This document shows positions 12,112 to 25,400 of a DNA stretch of 64,000 nt, piece after piece. The notes beneath the pieces were generated by a model, which was not told where the DNA came from, searched no databases, and saw only the letters and a program-made list of their open reading frames with translations. Origin of the DNA: Eudromia elegans (lineage: Eukaryota; Chordata; Aves; Tinamiformes; Tinamidae); the NCBI GenBank assembly GCA_003342815.1, contig PTEX01000207.1:188154-252153 (forward strand), written 5' to 3'. The stretch's first letter is position 1, and every line of letters starts with the position of its first letter. The translations under genes were made by a program, and so were the position numbers.

Positions 12112-13994
12112 TCGCAGTTTGCTAGACTTGTAAAAATAGTACTTTGTGTTCTCTGTATGGCGAGCTACTAATTACCTGCAATCACCGCTTAGAGAACAAA
12201 ACCAGGCAACCATCCAGGCTGCGTGTTGCTACCTGTGAGGGGAGTGAATGATTGAGGTTTTATTGATTGCAAGGGGATGGCAGGGTGGAAGCTGCCTGCC
12301 TTCCCCACCCATCGCCAAGCGCGAAGACGGCTTCGGAGGAGCTGGAAGCTGTGTCAGAGCTGAGAAACAAGCTCTCCTCTCCTTCCCCAAAACAAGGGCG
12401 GGCCCCGCAGAGAGCTCAGATCCAGTGCAGCTTTGAAAAGAGTAAATGGGAAATAGCTTGTCCTAGGGGTGGTTGATTTGCTCGTTGATGTGGCTTGGTG
12501 TGAAGGATCCTAGCCGTCAGGGTGGCTGTGCTCTGAGACGAAACACTGCTGACTGTGCACTAGGTGCTCCCGCTCAACCTGAAAGTCCTTTGCACCTAAA
12601 TGTGCAAGTGAAGGACTTCGGGACTTGAGCTTCTGTTCCAGGCTAAAGTTTGGAGGTACATAGAGATTTGCAGATATCACCTGCTTTTAATTTCTTCCTG
12701 GGAGTTTACTCTGTCTCTCCACAAGAGTCACCCACCAGAGGCTCTGGAAGATCTCCACCAAAAGATGGATTTCTATGTGATCAACTGTTTGTTTCCAAAC
12801 AAATTGGTATAGAAAAAAAAAAAAGGAAAGAAAAGGGATGTTACACTTCCTTTCTTTTTGAAACACAACTTTAATTGCACTGTTGCAGTAATATTAATCA
12901 GGAAGTTATCCAAACTTTAATTTATTTTAGGAGCATGTTTCTTTCTGCATACCACTGCTGAATGGGGGGCACTGACACTAGATAAACAGCAAATCTAGAT
13001 TCTAGGCATTTCTTTTGTGTTAAATTTATTCACCATATTTTCAGTTTCCTTTGGCTCCCATATTCATGTACCTTCCTAGCCTTAATCTTTCACAAATTGA
13101 ATTAATGTTAAATAATGTTGCTGCAGGAGTCATATAAATGAGACGTATGCGAGGCCAGCATAACCAGAAAGCAGACATGTAGAAGAGATAAAAATGCACA
13201 ATATTTGCAAGCAATAGTCTCTGATATGCAATGGGTAGGTGCAGTGCAGCAAATCTGTTGTGCACAGCCACTGATGTCAACAGATGTAAATGCAAGATGT
13301 GTTTGTTTCAGTAGGTGGAGTCATTCATCTGATCTGCTGCGTGGTGGCTTTTAGCATCCAGAATCACCAGGTGCAGAGACACAATCCTCCCTAGACCTCC
13401 CAGGCAGGCTGCAGCAGTCTGGGGAGCAGGACAGGAGCCTCAGCTTTCTCAGGTGGTGCAGATGAAGGCAGAGGGCCAGATCCTTTCCCCCTTTTCATTA
13501 GCTAGACCTCCAGCAAGCTTATGGACTGAGGTCGCTTTTGTTCCACAGTTCACGTGGGGGGCCTTCCTATTATTTCCCAGACCCTAAAGGCTTGTGTGAA
13601 GATGGCAGAAACAACCCAAGGGAACACAAACGGATCTTTCTATAAGAAGGATTTAAGTTGTCTTGAGTAGACTGCAATATAGAAATGTAGCAACCTTACC
13701 ATTCAAAAAGGGAGTACCGTGTCAAATTCTTTTATGGGAGTAACAAACCTATTCCACCATAAAGTAAACAGTTTTCCAGGCTGCAACTTTGTACAAACTG
13801 AGGTTATAAGTCACTGATATTAGTTTCCAGATCTTTTACACCACAAGCACCCTTGATGCAGCTGTGCAAAAGCCCTAAAAATTAGGCCTACAATATATCA
13901 ATATATTTAAGTCCATCTAGGTCCAAATATAAACATAAGAATACTTAGCTGACACCAAATGTTATGTGATCTTCTGATAAGCCTTGCAAGGTAC
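12112..13994. other. Intergenic, nothing recognised
   Basis: Mixed-composition sequence between the GC-rich block and the CR1 at 13995. No coding, RNA or repeat signal that I can support. Confidence 0.7.
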
Positions 13995-14350
13995 ACAGAA
14001 TCATAGACCTGCTGAGGTTGGAAGGGACCTCTAGAGATCATCTAGTCCAATGTCCCTGCTCCAGCAGGGACACCCAGAGCACGTGACAAGGGCTCTGTCA
14101 CCCTCATAGGAAAGAAGTTCTTCCTCACATGGAGATGGAACTGCCTGTGTTTCAACTCGCACCCATTACCCCTTGTCCTGTCACTGGCCACCACCAAGAA
14201 GAGTTTGGTCCCTTCCTCCCTACATTCTCTGCTCAGGTACTTATATATATTGATCACATCCCCTCTCAGTCTTCTCTAAACTCAATTAGTCTTTCCTTAT
14301 AAGATAGACACTTCCATCCCTTAATCATCTTTGCCCATCTTTGTCCTTTG
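13995..14350 (-). mobile_element. CR1 3' end with remnant ORF2 C-terminus
   Basis: On the + strand it opens CAGAATCATAGACCTGCTGA and GGTTGGAAGGGACCTCTAGA, i.e. a CR1 in reverse. A - strand frame at 14257-14042 still encodes the end of ORF2 (FLVVASDRTRGNG, VRKNFFPMRVTEPLSRALG). Similarity runs to about 14350. It is moderately diverged. Confidence 0.9.
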
Positions 14351-17300
14351 TACCATGAGCATGAGTACTGCACAGGCTTTGAAAGATAATTTTGTTTTCC
14401 TGTATTAATCAGAGGAGACTATGTCAAACAATTTAGTCTCCATATCACCCTTGGCCCACAAGAGAAGGACTGTAGACCAAAAATGAGATATTTCCTGTTC
14501 ATTTAGGAGTGCAGAAGATGTGTTTAGTTAGTATGGAGTTTAGTTCGCATTGTACAGAATGATGTGCTACTTCTCTAGGTTTAATATGGAGGCAGCAGGC
14601 CCATATTGCAGGAGAACCACCTCCTGGGGGATTTCTGGCTTGTGGGCACACCCCATCCTACCCCTCTTCTTTTCAGAGGGGAAGTTTGGCAGGAACTAGT
14701 TTTCTGATGTGCCAGGGCTCCCTCGGGACATGGTGGCTGGCCAGGATTGCAAGGGCAAGGGAGAGGTGTAGCAATTCTCAGTCGAGGCAGCTCCACTTCA
14801 ATGGAGGATGCCCAAAACACTCATAACCACAAATCTCTTACTTGCTGCTGCAAGACAAAAAGCCTCTTTTATGAAAGTAATACATTCCAGTATTACACGT
14901 GCAAGTCATCGGAGAACAGCATGCTTATGAATGCATTATCTATTTTTTATGCGTTATTTTACATGTATAGGACCAAATGCTTGTTACTTATGCAATGCTT
15001 AATAAGAGATCTTCAGATCATAGTATCTGGCTGAGAGCCAATAGTGGGAGTATAATATGCTTTGGTATTTTGCTGTGGTTTTCTCTCTTGTTGAAAAACA
15101 TTTTTTGTGTTTAGTGTTTTCCAAGGTGAAATGCAAATTTTCTGTGTCAATTATCTATCATTCCTGTAGAAGTGTGCTAGCTGTGGTGATTTAAAGATAA
15201 AAGGAAGTCTAAAATCTTCTGTTGGATCAACTAACACACCTGGAAAAAAGAGACAATCTTTCCAGTCTCCTTTTATTTGCAGGAAAGTTTTCCCAGCTGG
15301 GCCAATACAGATACTATTTCTTCCAATATTTCTTCTTGTGTTCTTTGAGCATTTGGACAGTGCTGAGGTATTTTTACACTGTTTAGTAACATGGAGATAG
15401 AATGGCGTTTAACTGTCAGCTTCATGGATCCATGATCCAAAATGATACATTGAAGTTGACTTTTCCTCCTGAAGATCTTAAGCACCGCTATCTTATGGTC
15501 ATCTGGAGTAAAATTTAGATCGCCTGTCTTGGAAAAGTTATGCCTTAATTCAGCCATGAAATATCAGTCTGGCTCAAGATTAGATTTACAAAGTGAGATT
15601 ACATAGTCTGTCCTATGCCAGGAACCTGTTAGATTATCCAAACTGTTCTGCCTTCAAAATGTTCATCTCTGTGAAAAATAGCCAGCTGTCTTTGAACTAT
15701 GCAGGACAGAATATGACTTAGAAAATTGTTTGTTACGTCTCTTACAGCCATCTCATGCAGGCATACACAATTGCTCAGTTTTGCTGAGATGCATTGACCT
15801 CTCGACAGTGTCTGACTGGTTTTACTCACGAGAGGAAGGAGCAGAAGAAAGCTCCTTACCTTTCTGGTGTGGAACAAATCGGGATGCACGCAGTCGTGGG
15901 GCTAGCAGTCCCCATCTGGATTGACAGCCTGCTCTCTTGCGTGGACACACAAATTGTGTGTTCGCAAGGTTTCGGAGCTTATCCTGGTGTCTTAGCAAGG
16001 CCTCACCTCTGCAGCTCTACTTCACTTGGCGTAGGTCTGCCTTCGGCTATGTACTTATCTGTGCCTGCATTGCTCCTGAAATTCTGAATTGCCTTGCAAG
16101 GCTTTTTATTTTTTTATTTGTTTATTTATTGCTGCCATGTCTCACAGTGTATCTCAGCTCCACTGAAATGTAAATCCTTTGTTTAAGGTCAAAATGTCCA
16201 CTGCTAAATGAATATTGCATTCATAGCCAAGCACAAATATTGCATGACCGTTCTGGTAGCAGAGTTCAGCCCTTTACTTCTAGCTGCTGAAAAGAGGCAA
16301 TGTCATTAGGTCAGGCAAGGAAAGAGTTCTTCATTTATGGCAGTTCTTTATTTGAATCATGTAGTAAATGTATCATTTAATCATATACAAAAAATCCATC
16401 TGGATTAAAAACTTCCAGGAAAAATCATTCAACTCTTTTCTGATATCTTCATAATTCTTGCTCCATATATCTTCATCTTAAATGCATTTATCTAAACAAA
16501 TCAAACCTCCCTTCCTGCTCTACTATTTCACACTCCCTTTTCTCCAGATTTTCCATAGTTTGGATATCTTGCCTTCATCCTCAGTGCCCTGCATGACCCC
16601 CTCCCCTTGTATCTCCTGACACATTCCTTCCTTATCTGCCTTTCGTACTGCTCCAGACTCTCTCCTGACTATATACTATAAATGTTTACTGAACCCAACT
16701 CTGTGCCTTCTAAACAAAATAGCTTTCATCCTTATAATGAATTTTATGATCTTCCTCTCTTTGTAAAAATGAATCCTCTGTACATGCACAATCCTTTAGA
16801 GAGGGACATCTAAAATATTTTTCCATCATTATCCCTATTTTTTACCTGCATATGTGATCAAGGACAATGTTAGGTGCTCCTTATACCCTCTAGAATCTGT
16901 TCTAGCTGTGTTTTGACTACACTATCAGTCAGAGACAGCATTGTGCTTGTTTATACAACACTAAATACACTGCTGGTGTTCAATATACAGGGACATTACA
17001 GATCAGAGGAAAGCATTCCTGTTTGAGATTACTTTTACATGAGGAAGAAGCTTAAGAAAAATCTGTGGGTGAGAATTTGCTCCCGTTAAAAGTCCACTGT
17101 CCTAAAATTACAATTCTCTTATTAGTAAGTGTTGCTTTTACATAGATCAAATAATCTATGTAAAGTTCCCTTACTTTCTTAAATTTTGCGATTTGAATGA
17201 CTTCTGGGTTTGTAGATTGGTAAATATCATTACATTTCTTTCTCATTTTGCTTGTCTAAATGATGTAACCTCATGTAAGATTAAACTTCTTCCAAAGGCA

Positions 17301-19258
17301 TCATATGGGACAACATCGGCTCTTTTACGGGAGATACTCAGCTTCAGAGAAAACAGATTCCAAAATGAGCTATCCATGTTGCTATAATTTGTATGCCTAC
17401 ATATGTTGGGTTGTGGCAAACTTTAGAAACCCTATGGTTTATCAGTGTGACAGGCTCCACCCCAAATGTGATTAAAGCAAAGCTCAGGTCATAAATCTAT
17501 TGGCATCCCATGTCAAACTGGTGTTTCCTGAGGATGAAGGTTATCTTCTTTTACTGCTAGTCCTTTGAACTTCCTGTGGTCAGGGAATCCTACTCTTTTA
17601 AAACTAGAATAACAATTATGAAACCATTCCTATTCTTCTGCCCAGAGTTCATGTCTAATTGACTTTAACAGGAGTCATAATTTTAAGAGTGATTTCTCAA
17701 AAGCATTAAAACTAAAGACAATTAAAGCTTGAGAGAGTGAGTGCAAGACAGGGAGGGGAGAAAAACAGAGGCACTCCTTGGGGCAGGGCACTTCATGAGT
17801 ATTAAACAGATGTGACTCATTCGTGCCTCTGGTCTCAGCAGAAGTAATGCCTTTTGAATAAATTCTGCGTGCTAGATAAAAACTTGTTTGCTGCTGGTGC
17901 AAAAATCATACAACACATGTTACAACAAGCTCCTTGTCAGGTTATTCCCATTAAAACCAATGTTACACAGAAATGAATTTCTCAGTTCCTTGGTGCATAG
18001 TGCGGGCAGTATTTTAGCTGTAGAAATTTGTCGAAGTCTGAAGAAAGAAGAGAAAAAGGGGAAAAATAATGTAGACCAAAGGAAGAAAGAATGGATCTTG
18101 TTGTTGTGGAGTACGAATCTTTTGCTATTATCATGCATGGAATATACAAGTACATATATGGAACAAATCCATTAGCATTTGGCAGGCCAACCCTGATTCT
18201 GAAGACTTCCAAAACTAGAAGGGAGATGTAGCAATGGAGGATATAAAAATTATAGGGATCCTCTGGGTGTGACTTTTTGTGCATTTATTTATAAGTAAGT
18301 CTGCCTGTAGTACTGAAGTCTCTGTACAAATGACAGGTGTCTGCTTAAGCAAGGACATCCCCTAGAAGTGATGCCACGGTACAGCATTTTTTTGTATGTG
18401 AAAGACATAATCTCCAATGAATGTATGGAAATTAAGTTTGGGGACAGAGAACTGTAGGGAAATCTCCTACCACTAATATAGGAATGACCTCTATCCTTAG
18501 TGACATGAGGATTCCAGAGGAAACAGTATTTCTACCACAAATTTGACTCAAAGCAAAGTTAGTTGGTGTAGTGGTTAAAGCATGGACAGGCAGCCCACAC
18601 AAATGTACCGTCATTACGAGCATTCTTGGAGATGCGCTACTGCTGAAACAGGAGACTATTTTGCTTAACAGCCTCAAGCCTAGCTCTGCACCTACACAAG
18701 GCAATACAGAGCTGTAATTCCCTTTACAACCTCACCCCAGGGACTATATCCATAGTGGGAGATCAAGATCCTTACACGGGATGGGGAAGGAGACAAGAAG
18801 GACAGTGGGCGGTGTGAATCGTTACACTGATTTTCCTCTGTCGCACTATGTCCATACTGCCACTGAAGGTGTGACTGCAACATGGGTGGACTCTGGCACT
18901 TCTTTTAATGTAGTCCAAATAGCAATAGCAATATAACTAAAACAATGCAGTACCAGCATATAGCTGCCCAAGCTTGCCTGAGACTCTGTTGTGTATTCTG
19001 ATCATCAGCCTGTGCTATGTTTGTGCTGCTGCAGTTTTTCTGCTATTTGTGCCTGATTAGAGCTAACTCACAGACTTCTAACTATGCTGCAACCCTGGAG
19101 AATCCCACAGTTGGGCAGTCAACCTCTGCCCAAGGTTGTTACAGTCTCTTTTGCAGCTTGCTTCTGGTACACTGCAACTATATGTAGGTCTGCTTGCAGT
19201 GAGTGGTCCCGTACCTAGAAAACAAACGTGTATTACTACAAAAATCCCAAAAGATCAA
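14351..19258. other. Intergenic, nothing recognised
   Basis: Nearly 5 kb of AT-rich sequence. A pyrimidine-rich stretch lies at about 16420-16680. All frames are under 100 codons with no family resemblance. Confidence 0.7.
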
Positions 19259-19972
19259 TGTGAAACCGCAGATTTCGTCAGTCACTGTCGGGTGCCGCGG
19301 CGGTCACTAGATGTTCGTCACCGCCGCCACTTGCTGGCCCGACAGAGCCGGCCCCCTCCGGCGAAGGATGGCAAGCCGCTGGAGGAGAACGGGTGGGGCG
19401 GCACTTCCCGAGGCGCCGAGCCAGGGACCGGTGAGAGCAGGGGCCGCCTGCCCGTGTACCCCGCACCGCACTCACGCGCCACACGCTGGCCGCACACACA
19501 CTCACACACAGAAGACGCGCACACTAGCATCAAACGGCAGAACGTCCAACTTCATTGCGGGGCCAGCTGGAATATATAGGGGAGCTGTGCCGCTCTGACG
19601 CTCCTGGTTGGTGGAGGTGTAGCCACCCTGTTGTCCCCGATTGGTGGGTGATGATGCTCCCGGCTACGATTGGCGGCCCCAGGATCTGGCCAGCTATTGG
19701 CTGCCTCCTGTGGCGGGAGATCATCGGACCCTAATTGGTCGGAGGCTCCTGGTCTGCCCAGCAACGCTGGTCAGACCAGGAGCACTCCGGCCGCCACCTT
19801 ACCGGGGTCACCAGGAGGTCAGGCGGCCAGCTCTCCCATATATTCCTATGGCCCCTAATAACTATTTACATTATTTACAAATATATACAAATGGAGGCCA
19901 CCTGACCTCATCCTCTCTTGTGCACAAAATCAAGGGGCAGGACTGCGCCCTGCAACAAGTCACTTCCTCACA
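19259..19972 (-). mobile_element. Solo LTR of an endogenous retrovirus, - strand
   Basis: The 714-bp GC-rich block has inverted termini TGTGA...TCACA and strong contrast with the AT-rich flanks. Read on the - strand it has promoter order: four CCAAT boxes (ATTGG on the + strand at 19734, 19696, 19669 and 19640), then a TATA box (CCTATATATT, 19580-19571). GC-rich downstream sequence follows to the terminus. The flanks share only an imperfect 4-base match (TCAA/GCAA), so the target duplication has decayed or differs. No gag, pol or env frame adjoins it, so it is a solo LTR. Family assignment is not possible by eye, and an unrelated CpG-rich promoter is the alternative. Confidence 0.65.
19571..19738 (-). 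promoter_or_regulatory. CCAAT-array and TATA promoter inside the LTR
   Basis: Four CCAAT boxes spaced 27-38 bases apart are followed on the - strand, about 60 bases after the nearest box, by a TATA box at 19571-19580. Transcription, if any, would start near 19545 and run away from DSP. Activity is unknown. Confidence 0.6.
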
Positions 19973-21127
19973 GCAATATTTCCCTCTCTTCCTCAGGAGT
20001 CAAATATTTGTCACTCAGTTCTGTATATTCTGCAGTTGTTCAAATAGCTTCTCCTAGAAGATACTTCCATCTCCCTTTATACAAAACTGCTCAGACATTC
20101 TTTATGAAATATGGATAAATACATAAAAATTAGTATCTTAGTATAGCAAGAGACTAAGAGCAGACCTATGCAAACTATGAGCCACTTAGGATGAAAACCC
20201 TGACCAGCCAGGGAAGAAAAATCTGCCCTACTAAATGGTAATGTCTGTGTCCATGCAACTGGGACCTGGGAATTTTGTGCCCTCGAGGAGGGTGCTAGTT
20301 GATTTTCTCTGGGCAGGAACCTGGAGGCAAACCACCATGTATGTAGTACGGACAATCAGGGGCCCAGGAGGAGTGAAACAGGGAGTGAATCACAATGACA
20401 GTGTACATGTACCCTAAGGATGGTACTTGATAGTTTTGCTGTGTATTATTGTAAACAATGAACATGAATCATACATGAACTGTAGACCAGGTTGCCTTCT
20501 ATTTATTCCTAAGAATTTTACATTTTTTTTTGCTCCTTTTTACATTTAAAATGTTAGTTTAGCTGTTGGGTCACTTCAGAGATGCCAAAACACGGGGGAG
20601 ATTTGTGGAAAATATTTCCTTAGTATTCTTCACAGGAAAAATATGACCATCTCTAATGCACTTTACTGCAAAAATTACTAATGTTTGGATACCTTTATAT
20701 CCCTTATTTTATTGTAAAACAGTGCTTATCAACACTGACACTTCCAGCTGCTCTTAAAAGCTGTCGTCCAACAACAAGAATTAATTTTATATATGTATAT
20801 ATATATTATATATATATTTTCCTATATTTGCCTATATATATATACTTGCCTTTGCTCAGGTAAGTGCTATTTTCTTCCTTCCAAAAGGAAGAGGTATTGA
20901 GGTCTCCACTGAATCTGCCAGAAATTGTAAATAATGAAGAAGGTGGTTTATGCCCTTTGGAATAAGCAGAATTACATGGCAGATATGGTGTGTTCATGTG
21001 GGTATGAAACCTTTATGAGGGATAGTGCTGACTGTAAAAGCTTTACTACATGAATGACAAGATGTTTGGGAATACCCAACATAGACTTACCAATGGTAAA
21101 TCAGTCAAGATCACATAGGCAGGATAA
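19973..21127. other. Intergenic with TA-rich simple repeat
   Basis: A TA-dinucleotide-rich tract lies at about 20788-20842. Nothing else is recognisable. Confidence 0.7.
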
Positions 21128-21337
21128 GAACTGTAGAGATCTCTGGCCTAAACCCTGCTCAAACCAGGACAAAGTTGAGCAGGTTGCTCGGGGACTTCTC
21201 CAGCCAGGTTTTGAAAATCTTAAAGGTGGGGACTCCATTGACCCTCTGGGTACGTCTTTGATGCTTAGACCGATGGTAAATTTATGTTCTCTTATGTCAA
21301 GTGGGAATTTCCTCTGCTTCACCTGCCTTCTGCCTTC
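21128..21337 (-). mobile_element. Old CR1 3' fragment, inverted to its neighbour
   Basis: The + strand contains AGGTTGCTCGGGGACTTCTC and CAGCCAGGTTTTGAAAATCT, then GGGGACTCCATTGACCCTCT, the reversed 3' part of an older CR1 subfamily. It stops where a + strand CR1 begins. Confidence 0.75.
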
Positions 21338-21339
21338 TA

Positions 21340-22460
21340 TAAAGGAAGAACAGTGGTTGTCATCTACCTCGACTTTAACAAAACTTTAAGTATGGTCATT
21401 CAAACCATCTTTTTATGTATTAATGTCTTGACAGATAGGTTGGCAGATTGGTGAAAAAGAATGGCTTGTTTGCTGACCTTGACGAGTACATAATGGTTTA
21501 TGACCTGGAAGCCATTAAAAGTTGAGTTCTTCAGGGATCTGTTTTGGATTCTATCTTATTTAATATCTTTGTCAGTGATGTGAAAGTGGAGAGACAATGA
21601 ACTCTTATGCCTGAATGGAGGAAACAGTCAATGAACTAGAAGACAGGACTGCCACTCAGATGGACCTAGGTAGGCTGGCAGAATGAGCCGACAGGAATCT
21701 CATGAAATTCAGCAGGACAAATGCCAAGTCCCGCACCTAGGTCAGAACAGCTGCTTGCATCAGTGAAGTCTGGGTTTCAGCTCTGCAGAAAGGGACTTGG
21801 GGCTGCTGTGGACTAAACATGAGCCAGCAGTATATTCAGGCAGCAAGAGAGGGCCAGCTGCCCTCTGCTATAACAACAGGAACAGAGCCTGTAGATTGAG
21901 GGAAATTACTATCTCCCTCTACACACCATTTGTTAAATCCACCTAGACTACTGCATCCAATTTCGGGCCCAAGTGCATGAAATATGTTGATAAACCTGGG
22001 TGAATCCAGTGTAGGGCTTTAAAGGTAGTTGAGGGCTGAAGCACCTGCCCATGAGGTTAGACTGAGGGCCTGGAGTTTGCTTGGTCTGGAGAAGAGATGG
22101 CTTTGGGGGACACCTAACAGCAGCCTGCCAATGCTTACAAGGAACCAAGTGGTGCACAGCGGGAAGACAAGAGACAATGGGCACAAATTGAAACACGAGA
22201 GGGTCCAACTGGATTTAAGGAGAAACTTCTCCCCATGGGGACAGTCAAACAGTGGAGCAAGTTGCCCAGGGAGGTTCTATAGGTCTCCCTCTTCGGAGGT
22301 TTTCAAGATTCAGCCGGACAAAGTTTCTGGGCAACATGGTCTTAATGTCAAAACTATCCTTGCTTTGAGCAGAACCTTGAGGTCTCTTCCAAACGGAAAG
22401 ATTTTGTCATTTCTTGTTAAGCCAGGAAGGGAGACTTTATTACTCAAATTTTTCAACACT
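21340..22460 (+). mobile_element. Old CR1 ORF2 fragment, heavily mutated
   Basis: The order of recognisable phrases follows CR1 ORF2. VIYLDFNK-like sequence (21357-21385) is followed by a GxVLxSILFNIFVSDV-like block near 21535-21590. The residues around KFSRTNAKS/RT-thumb come next (21690-21740), then an RRNFSPWG-like C-terminus (22210-22240). Frames are broken repeatedly. It is a dead, 5'-truncated copy, head to head with the fragment to its left. Confidence 0.8.
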
Positions 22461-25400
22461 TAGAAGGCCTAGTGTGGTCTCTCTTAAAGTACCATCTATA
22501 CACTATCACTAAGTGCTCACATGAAAAAATGGAAGTCGTGAAATCTGTGTCCTAGTTACATGAGGCAGACAAAACATTATAGCAAAGCATATCTGACCAA
22601 GGTATTGGCTGTTACACAAGATCTTTCCTCTGTCTGCTCAGCTCTGCTGCACAGGAGTGCCCTTTGGGCACTGGGTTTTGCTGCTGCCATACAGATATCT
22701 ATTGTCAGCTGAGACACAGATGAAGTGAGCTGAGTGCTCCTGTCTCTCCCAGAAGAACCGTAGATGGTTCCTCTTGCTCCTGTCTGAATCAAAGGAGTGT
22801 GTTAGCTACAAAAAGAACAAGGAAGTACAGAGTTACAACCTGAAGCCCAGTTCATTATTATTTTATTGCTTGCAATAAAACTTGCCGTCAAACTTGTATT
22901 TTTCAGCGGCTTGACTAGAGAATGAACTGGCGGGGGTGGGGGGAAGATATATTTCTTCATGCATCTGACAGTACTAGACTAAACTTTCAACACAGTGGCA
23001 TGGATAAGTTTCTGGTTACATTGAAGGAAATTATAATGACCTACATTTAAACAAGAAAATTATGTATATACTGTGTTAAAGCTATTCCGCATAGTGTGGT
23101 CTTCCAGTATCTGTTTATGGCTTTAAGGAATACTTCAGAAAACTTAGTTCAGTGAGACATGTGCACAATGAAGCATTGTTACAGTAAGTTGATCTTGCTC
23201 CCTACAAAGTCATTTGGAGGAGATTGCCTAGGAAAGACACACGTAAGAGAAAATAACACCAAAGACAGCTGCTAACCCCCTCAGTGCCAGAATAAGGCCT
23301 CAGCTCTGTGACAAGATTAACATGGAAAACCCCCTTGTTTTTCATCAGGTTATTGATATTAGCCTTACCAGTTCTTTATACTGCTAACTATGCAGAAGAT
23401 GCCCTAAAGGTTCATTCATGCTAACAAAAACTGGATTTGAACAAAGAGAAGAAGAAATAAAATAGTAATTTCATTTCCTACATGTCTGATTCAATCCTAA
23501 TCACACAGAGGAGATATTGCAGTTACCCACAGACATCTAAAACACATGGAGAACAGGGGAGAAAATATTAATGCAAAGTAGCTTCTTTATCATGTTTTAT
23601 CATATTAGGGCTCTAATCCTTGGTCTCTTTATCAGACTTCTATAATTACATGGAACAGAAAATGAGAAGGTGGAAAACCAAATGAAATCGGTTTTGCTAT
23701 TTGATCTGCAAAGTTTGTGTAGGTGTTTGCGGGAAGAAAGTGGAGCACACCAGGTCTTGAACATGGAGCAGCAACACTGAAATAGTAATTGTGGACAGAG
23801 ATGAAGCAAAGTAAGTCTCAGTGAAATTTTGGCAGCATTGGAATTTGATCCAGACAGGACAACACATCCAAATTTACGTTTTCACATCTTGAGGGTGGTG
23901 GTCATGGCAAATGTTTTGTGACACTCAAGGTCTGCCTTGTAGTATTATGGTCCCACTTAATGATCACTATTCAAGCTTTAAAAGGGTTATAGAAATGATT
24001 ATGCTTTCGTATGGAAGAGAGTAAACTTGAAATAGATAAGAGCTTCTCACTCTGGCATTTCTGTTCAACATGACTCAGTTGTATTAAATTGAAAGTCTCG
24101 CATCAACCTCTCACCTCTGGATTTACCTGTATGGAATTATGGGGAAGGGCAGAGGGGCATGGAGTAGCCTGCCTCTTTTTCCTCACTCCTACTGTGAACT
24201 TTACAGTAACAAATGGCCTTGTTTAATGATCTTTTGAGGTAAATATTAGCCATTTGAAACGTCTTTTTTAGCACAAGACAATTCTTAATAATGCCCTTAG
24301 CAAGTAGCCTGAGGTTTCTTTGGTGTGGGGAGCTCTTGCTGTTTGCGTACACAAGCAAGCACACGACACTGTGATAATATCTGCAGCTTGTAGAGTGAGA
24401 ATCTTGGTGAGAAGGTTTCCAATTCTTCTAGAAGATAAGTTTCCCTCCATAGCCTTGGGGTTTTGGAGAAAAAAATATTCCTGAGAGGATGACTCCTCCA
24501 CTCCTCAGCTGTGAGAAGGAGATCTGGCACAGCGCTGAAATTCACCTTAATCTTCCCTGTTATCAAAAGAGCTGTGGTATGACCCACAAATTGAGCATGA
24601 AAGGATGGGTCTGTGTGCAAGAACTAATGCAAAGTGAGTTAATTGCTATTCTTTTGTATATGTTAGATCCAGTTCTCCATTGTCCTGCACAGCCTCCAGC
24701 CATTTTATACTACAGAAGATCAGCAAGAGGTGGGCATGCATATGCATGTTTAAAAAGTTCTACTTTTTTTTTCCTCACTAAAATTGTAAAGATAATCAAG
24801 ATCTTTATAACTGCTCTGATCTGTTATTCCCTCTCACAAGTTGAAAGATATTTTTAATTATGGTAGTAACATTTTAATAAGTCTATCAGTGCCCCAAGCT
24901 GATGCAGTGACCCAGTTATTTGACATGCTGTGATGACAAGTATCTGTAATAATGTGCAACCTTGCTAAAGGAAGATTCATGCTAATGAGGGGAAATCTGG
25001 GGTGTCTACAAAGGCCACTGTAGCAAGTCTCATTTCACCCTTCATCCTCATTTCCAATAAAGGGCATAGATGAGACATAAAAGGCATGAGTGTCAATAAA
25101 ATCATCACGCACCCTATCTGCATGGTCCAGAGATAGCTTGGTGTAGAACAGAGCAGCCCCAGCGATCACTGGACTGCTTGCACTGTTCCACTTCCCATCT
25201 TGTGCTACACATGTGGACTCATCTGCACTCCAGAATCTAACACCAAATATGAATCTGTCTAAATAATGAGCAGGGATGTATGCTGCCAAGAGTTCATGCA
25301 TTTATTAAAATAATTCCTGCACACAACTGAACTGAAAGTGTACTGCCATCATGTCACGTGGTTGAAACAATTTGTGTCCTACTACTATGAAAGAGCAAAT

